Positions 16,534 to 18,353 of a stretch of 18,353 bases of DNA are shown one piece after another; the first letter of the stretch is position 1, and each line of letters opens with the position of its first letter. Where the stretch lies: the NCBI GenBank assembly GCA_018663485.1, contig JABJQI010000008.1, positions 1-18,353 on the forward strand, written 5' to 3'. The position numbers and the translations under genes were made by a program. The stretch is from Opitutia bacterium (GTDB lineage: Bacteria; Verrucomicrobiota; Verrucomicrobiia; Opitutales; Coraliomargaritaceae). The notes under the pieces were generated by a model, which was not told the DNA's origin, did no database searches, and saw only the letters and a list, made by a program, of their open reading frames with translations.

Positions 16534-18096
16534 TTAGCTGGTTAAAGCGCTCATGACTTCGTTCATCTGGTCCATGAGAAAGTCGATCATTGCGCGGTCT
16601 GCGATCAATGGCAACTTGGTCAGTACCACGGGCGGGCAATCCGCCTTGTAAGTCTGAGCGCTGATGTCCATCCCACGTCCACTGATTTCCCGCACGAAGC
16701 TTTTGGCAGTCTCCAAATCCGAAAACTGAATCGTGCTCATGTGGCTCCAGCCATCGACGCCGGCAATCACCTCCGGATACGCCGCGGCGAACTCCCGCAC
16801 CCGCTGTTCGAAATAAGCACCGAGTTCCTTCGTCACCGCCGCATTCGCCTGTGCCCATTCCATCGTCACCAGATAAGCCAGTGCCGCGAGTTCCTCCTGG
16901 CCGTTGGTGACCAACGCGCCGAACTGCGGCATACTGTCCATCGCCGCGCTGAACAGGATACGGGAGGCGGGGTATTCGCCGCCGGGAAATCCCTTTCCAA
17001 TCGCAACAAAAGTGGGCGTCAGCCCATACTCACGGAAGAGATAGAGCTCCGATGCCCACATGCAGGATTGAATTTCGTCACACACGGTCGCGACGTCATT
17101 CGCTTCGCAAAGTTTATAGGCATGCTGAAGAAACTCCGTCGTTAAACGGCGTCCACCATAGTTCATCATGATGATCTCATGGAAAAATCCGGCTATCTTG
17201 TAGTCGCCCTTGTCATACTCGGCAAAGGCGTTATCGAGGTCGTCCTTATTATTCGGGCGGATATGCACCACCTTCCATTGCTTGGCTGCCTCCATGCCTG
17301 CGTAAACTTCAGGCCACATGCCCCGCAGCATTTGCGTGAGTGTGGTGGTGCCATGGTAATTCGCAGACGGGCCGCCGTCATCGTTGGCCATGCACAGAAT
17401 GACAGGAATACGTCCGTGATACTTCGGCTTATCCACCTCCGGTTGAATTCGATAGAAACGCGCAAGAATCATTTTTAGCGCTGCTTCGACCGCGAGACTT
17501 CCGGTCTCCAGATTGATCACCCGGTTCAATACCTTCAGGTCGTCCGTGATCGCCATCACCGACTCCAAGCCCTTCTGGTCTCCGCGCTCCAATCCGTTGG
17601 CGGTGCGGATCAACTCTTCTTCCAGTCTACGGGTAATGTATCCGCGTGTATTGTTGTGCGTCGCGTTCGGAATATTCAACTCACGGGCTTTGTCCAACAA
17701 GCCGTAGCCCGGAAAGCTATGCCCCATCGGCGTATGGTAGTGCTCGCTCTTGGTCGTCAGGTAGAGTCGGCCATCTTCACCCACGCGATAGTATCCACCG
17801 GCACTGACCGGAGCCGCATTCACATTCAGAGCCTCGTTGAATTTGACTGTGCCCGCACCGGTCGAAGTGTTTTTAACCGGTGCGTCAATCACCTGTTTGC
17901 CGACCTTCGCCAGCATCCCGGTTAGGCGGTCCTGAATCGCCTCGGGATAGAAATCCGTTTTCTCTGCTGCGGCAGCAAATAATGCATCCGGGTCTTTATC
18001 CGCCAGAAACGCACAACCGGCACAAGCGGAACGAATATATGCATCACCAAACAGATCTGTCAGCGAACGCTCTACTTTTATAAATTGGTTTTTCAT
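16534..18096 (-). CDS. PLP-dependent class III aminotransferase, divergent, with N-terminal extension
   Basis: The protein has 520 residues, longer than the 430-460 usual for this class. The PLP core is clear: INLETGSLAVEAALKM (about 194-209) replaces the common NSGTEA motif, YHGTTTLTQM near 247-256 follows, VCDEIQS (D340) would contact the pyridine nitrogen, and AIGKGFPGGEYPASRIL holds Schiff-base lysine K368. The first ~80 residues, including SACAGCAFLADKD with a C-x-x-C, form an extension I do not recognise. It would move an amino group between an amine or amino sugar and a keto acid, probably pyruvate given the adjacent alanine dehydrogenase (inference). The ATG at 18094-18096 lies 10 bases after the oxidoreductase stop, with a weak AGGGA upstream. 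Substrate unknown; taurine, diamine or amino sugar are all possible. Confidence 0.85.
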   Translation of the reverse strand: MKNQFIKVERSLTDLFGDAYIRSACAGCAFLADKDPDALFAAAAEKTDFYPEAIQDRLTGMLAKVGKQVIDAPVKNTSTGAGTVKFNEALNVNAAPVSAGGYYRVGEDGRLYLTTKSEHYHTPMGHSFPGYGLLDKARELNIPNATHNNTRGYITRRLEEELIRTANGLERGDQKGLESVMAITDDLKVLNRVINLETGSLAVEAALKMILARFYRIQPEVDKPKYHGRIPVILCMANDDGGPSANYHGTTTLTQMLRGMWPEVYAGMEAAKQWKVVHIRPNNKDDLDNAFAEYDKGDYKIAGFFHEIIMMNYGGRRLTTEFLQHAYKLCEANDVATVCDEIQSCMWASELYLFREYGLTPTFVAIGKGFPGGEYPASRILFSAAMDSMPQFGALVTNGQEELAALAYLVTMEWAQANAAVTKELGAYFEQRVREFAAAYPEVIAGVDGWSHMSTIQFSDLETAKSFVREISGRGMDISAQTYKADCPPVVLTKLPLIADRAMIDFLMDQMNEVMSALTS

Positions 18097-18106
18097 AATA
18101 CTATCC

Positions 18107-18353
18107 CTATAACTCGTACTGAGGAATCTTCATCCACTCGCCCCCCTTCAGTGCGGACTTGTGTGCGATCACACCCGACAGTGTCATATTCAACGCATCA
18201 CCGATCCCTACGATCGGCTCCTTATCCAGCAGGATGGACTCAATAAAATCATTGGTCAGATGTCCATGCGAGCCACCATGACCGCCCCCACTGACAGTGG
18301 GAGGCAAAGGTGGACGCTCGCCCCGGATACCGGCCTTCTTATAAGACTGCTGA
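18107..18353 (-). CDS. Gfo/Idh/MocA-family oxidoreductase, C-terminal end only
   Basis: The frame is open to the right edge and ends with TAG at 18107-18109, giving about 81 residues; the TTG at 18305 is only an internal codon, since in-frame coding sequence (YKKAGIRGERPPLP) continues upstream of it. Visible: PPTVSGGGHGGSHGHLTNDFI, then EPIVGIGDALNMTLSGVIAHKSALKGGEWMKIP, which is the typical tail of sugar or inositol Gfo/Idh/MocA dehydrogenases common in Planctomycetes and Verrucomicrobia. The N-terminal NAD(P)-binding Rossmann domain must lie outside the window. It is the most upstream visible gene of the operon and 10 bases from the aminotransferase start. An oxidation to a keto sugar directly followed by transamination would fit this order, but substrate and direction are not known. 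Confidence 0.82.
   Translation of the reverse strand, partial: QQSYKKAGIRGERPPLPPTVSGGGHGGSHGHLTNDFIESILLDKEPIVGIGDALNMTLSGVIAHKSALKGGEWMKIPQYEL

Noticed and set aside
15376..18096. Taurine degradation module (aminotransferase plus alanine dehydrogenase)
   Set aside because: The pairing is reminiscent, but no sulfoacetaldehyde acetyltransferase, desulfonating enzyme or sulfonate exporter is in the window and the flanking genes are sugar enzymes.
1..18353. CRISPR arrays, tRNA/rRNA genes, insertion sequences, riboswitches
   Set aside because: Reading the intergenic stretches showed no regularly spaced repeats, cloverleaf-like sequence, transposase frames with inverted ends or recognisable riboswitch core; almost all of the window is coding.

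Overview
The window looks like part of a polysaccharide-degrading member of the Planctomycetes-Verrucomicrobia-Chlamydiae group, most likely a marine Verrucomicrobiota (Opitutae/Puniceicoccales type). This is inferred from gene content: secreted glycosidases beside a formylglycine sulfatase, no SusC/SusD pair, a Gfo/Idh/MocA oxidoreductase tail with an HGGSHGH motif, and a sodium:solute symporter carrying an extra C-terminal domain. No marker gene is present, so the taxonomy is tentative. Almost every gene is on the minus strand.

Layout, left to right. (1) 1-903, plus strand: an AbiEii-type nucleotidyltransferase toxin cut by the left edge. (2) 904-1357: a convergent spacer with a weak short ORF and, next to the GH78 stop codon, the remnant of a second GH78 rhamnosidase. 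(3) 1358-7666, minus strand: a secreted-enzyme operon, transcribed GH36 alpha-galactosidase -> sulfatase -> GH78 alpha-L-rhamnosidase, led by a relic gene at 7694-8000 in which a signal peptide is joined out of frame to the back half of a discoidin domain. (4) 8001-8391: an intergenic region with a 15-base direct repeat near a possible promoter, and a cluster of hairpins. (5) 8392-18353, minus strand: eight tightly packed genes, transcribed Gfo/Idh/MocA oxidoreductase (cut by the right edge) -> class III aminotransferase -> alanine dehydrogenase -> FGGY sugar kinase -> AraA/FucI-like sugar isomerase -> SSS symporter -> amidohydrolase-2 family hydrolase -> class I DeoC/FbaB-type aldolase.

How they may work together (inference): the secreted enzymes would remove galactose, sulfate and rhamnose from a sulfated polysaccharide. 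The second operon would import a sugar with sodium, isomerise it, phosphorylate it and split it by a Schiff-base aldolase. The unusual part is that this isomerase-kinase-aldolase core is embedded with an aminotransferase, alanine dehydrogenase, an oxidoreductase and a metal hydrolase. That suggests a route for an amino-bearing or oxidised sugar, or a step using alanine/pyruvate as amino shuttle, that I cannot match to a named pathway.

The glycosidase operon carries a deletion scar at each end (discoidin relic upstream, second GH78 relic downstream), so the locus appears to have been larger and to be eroding.
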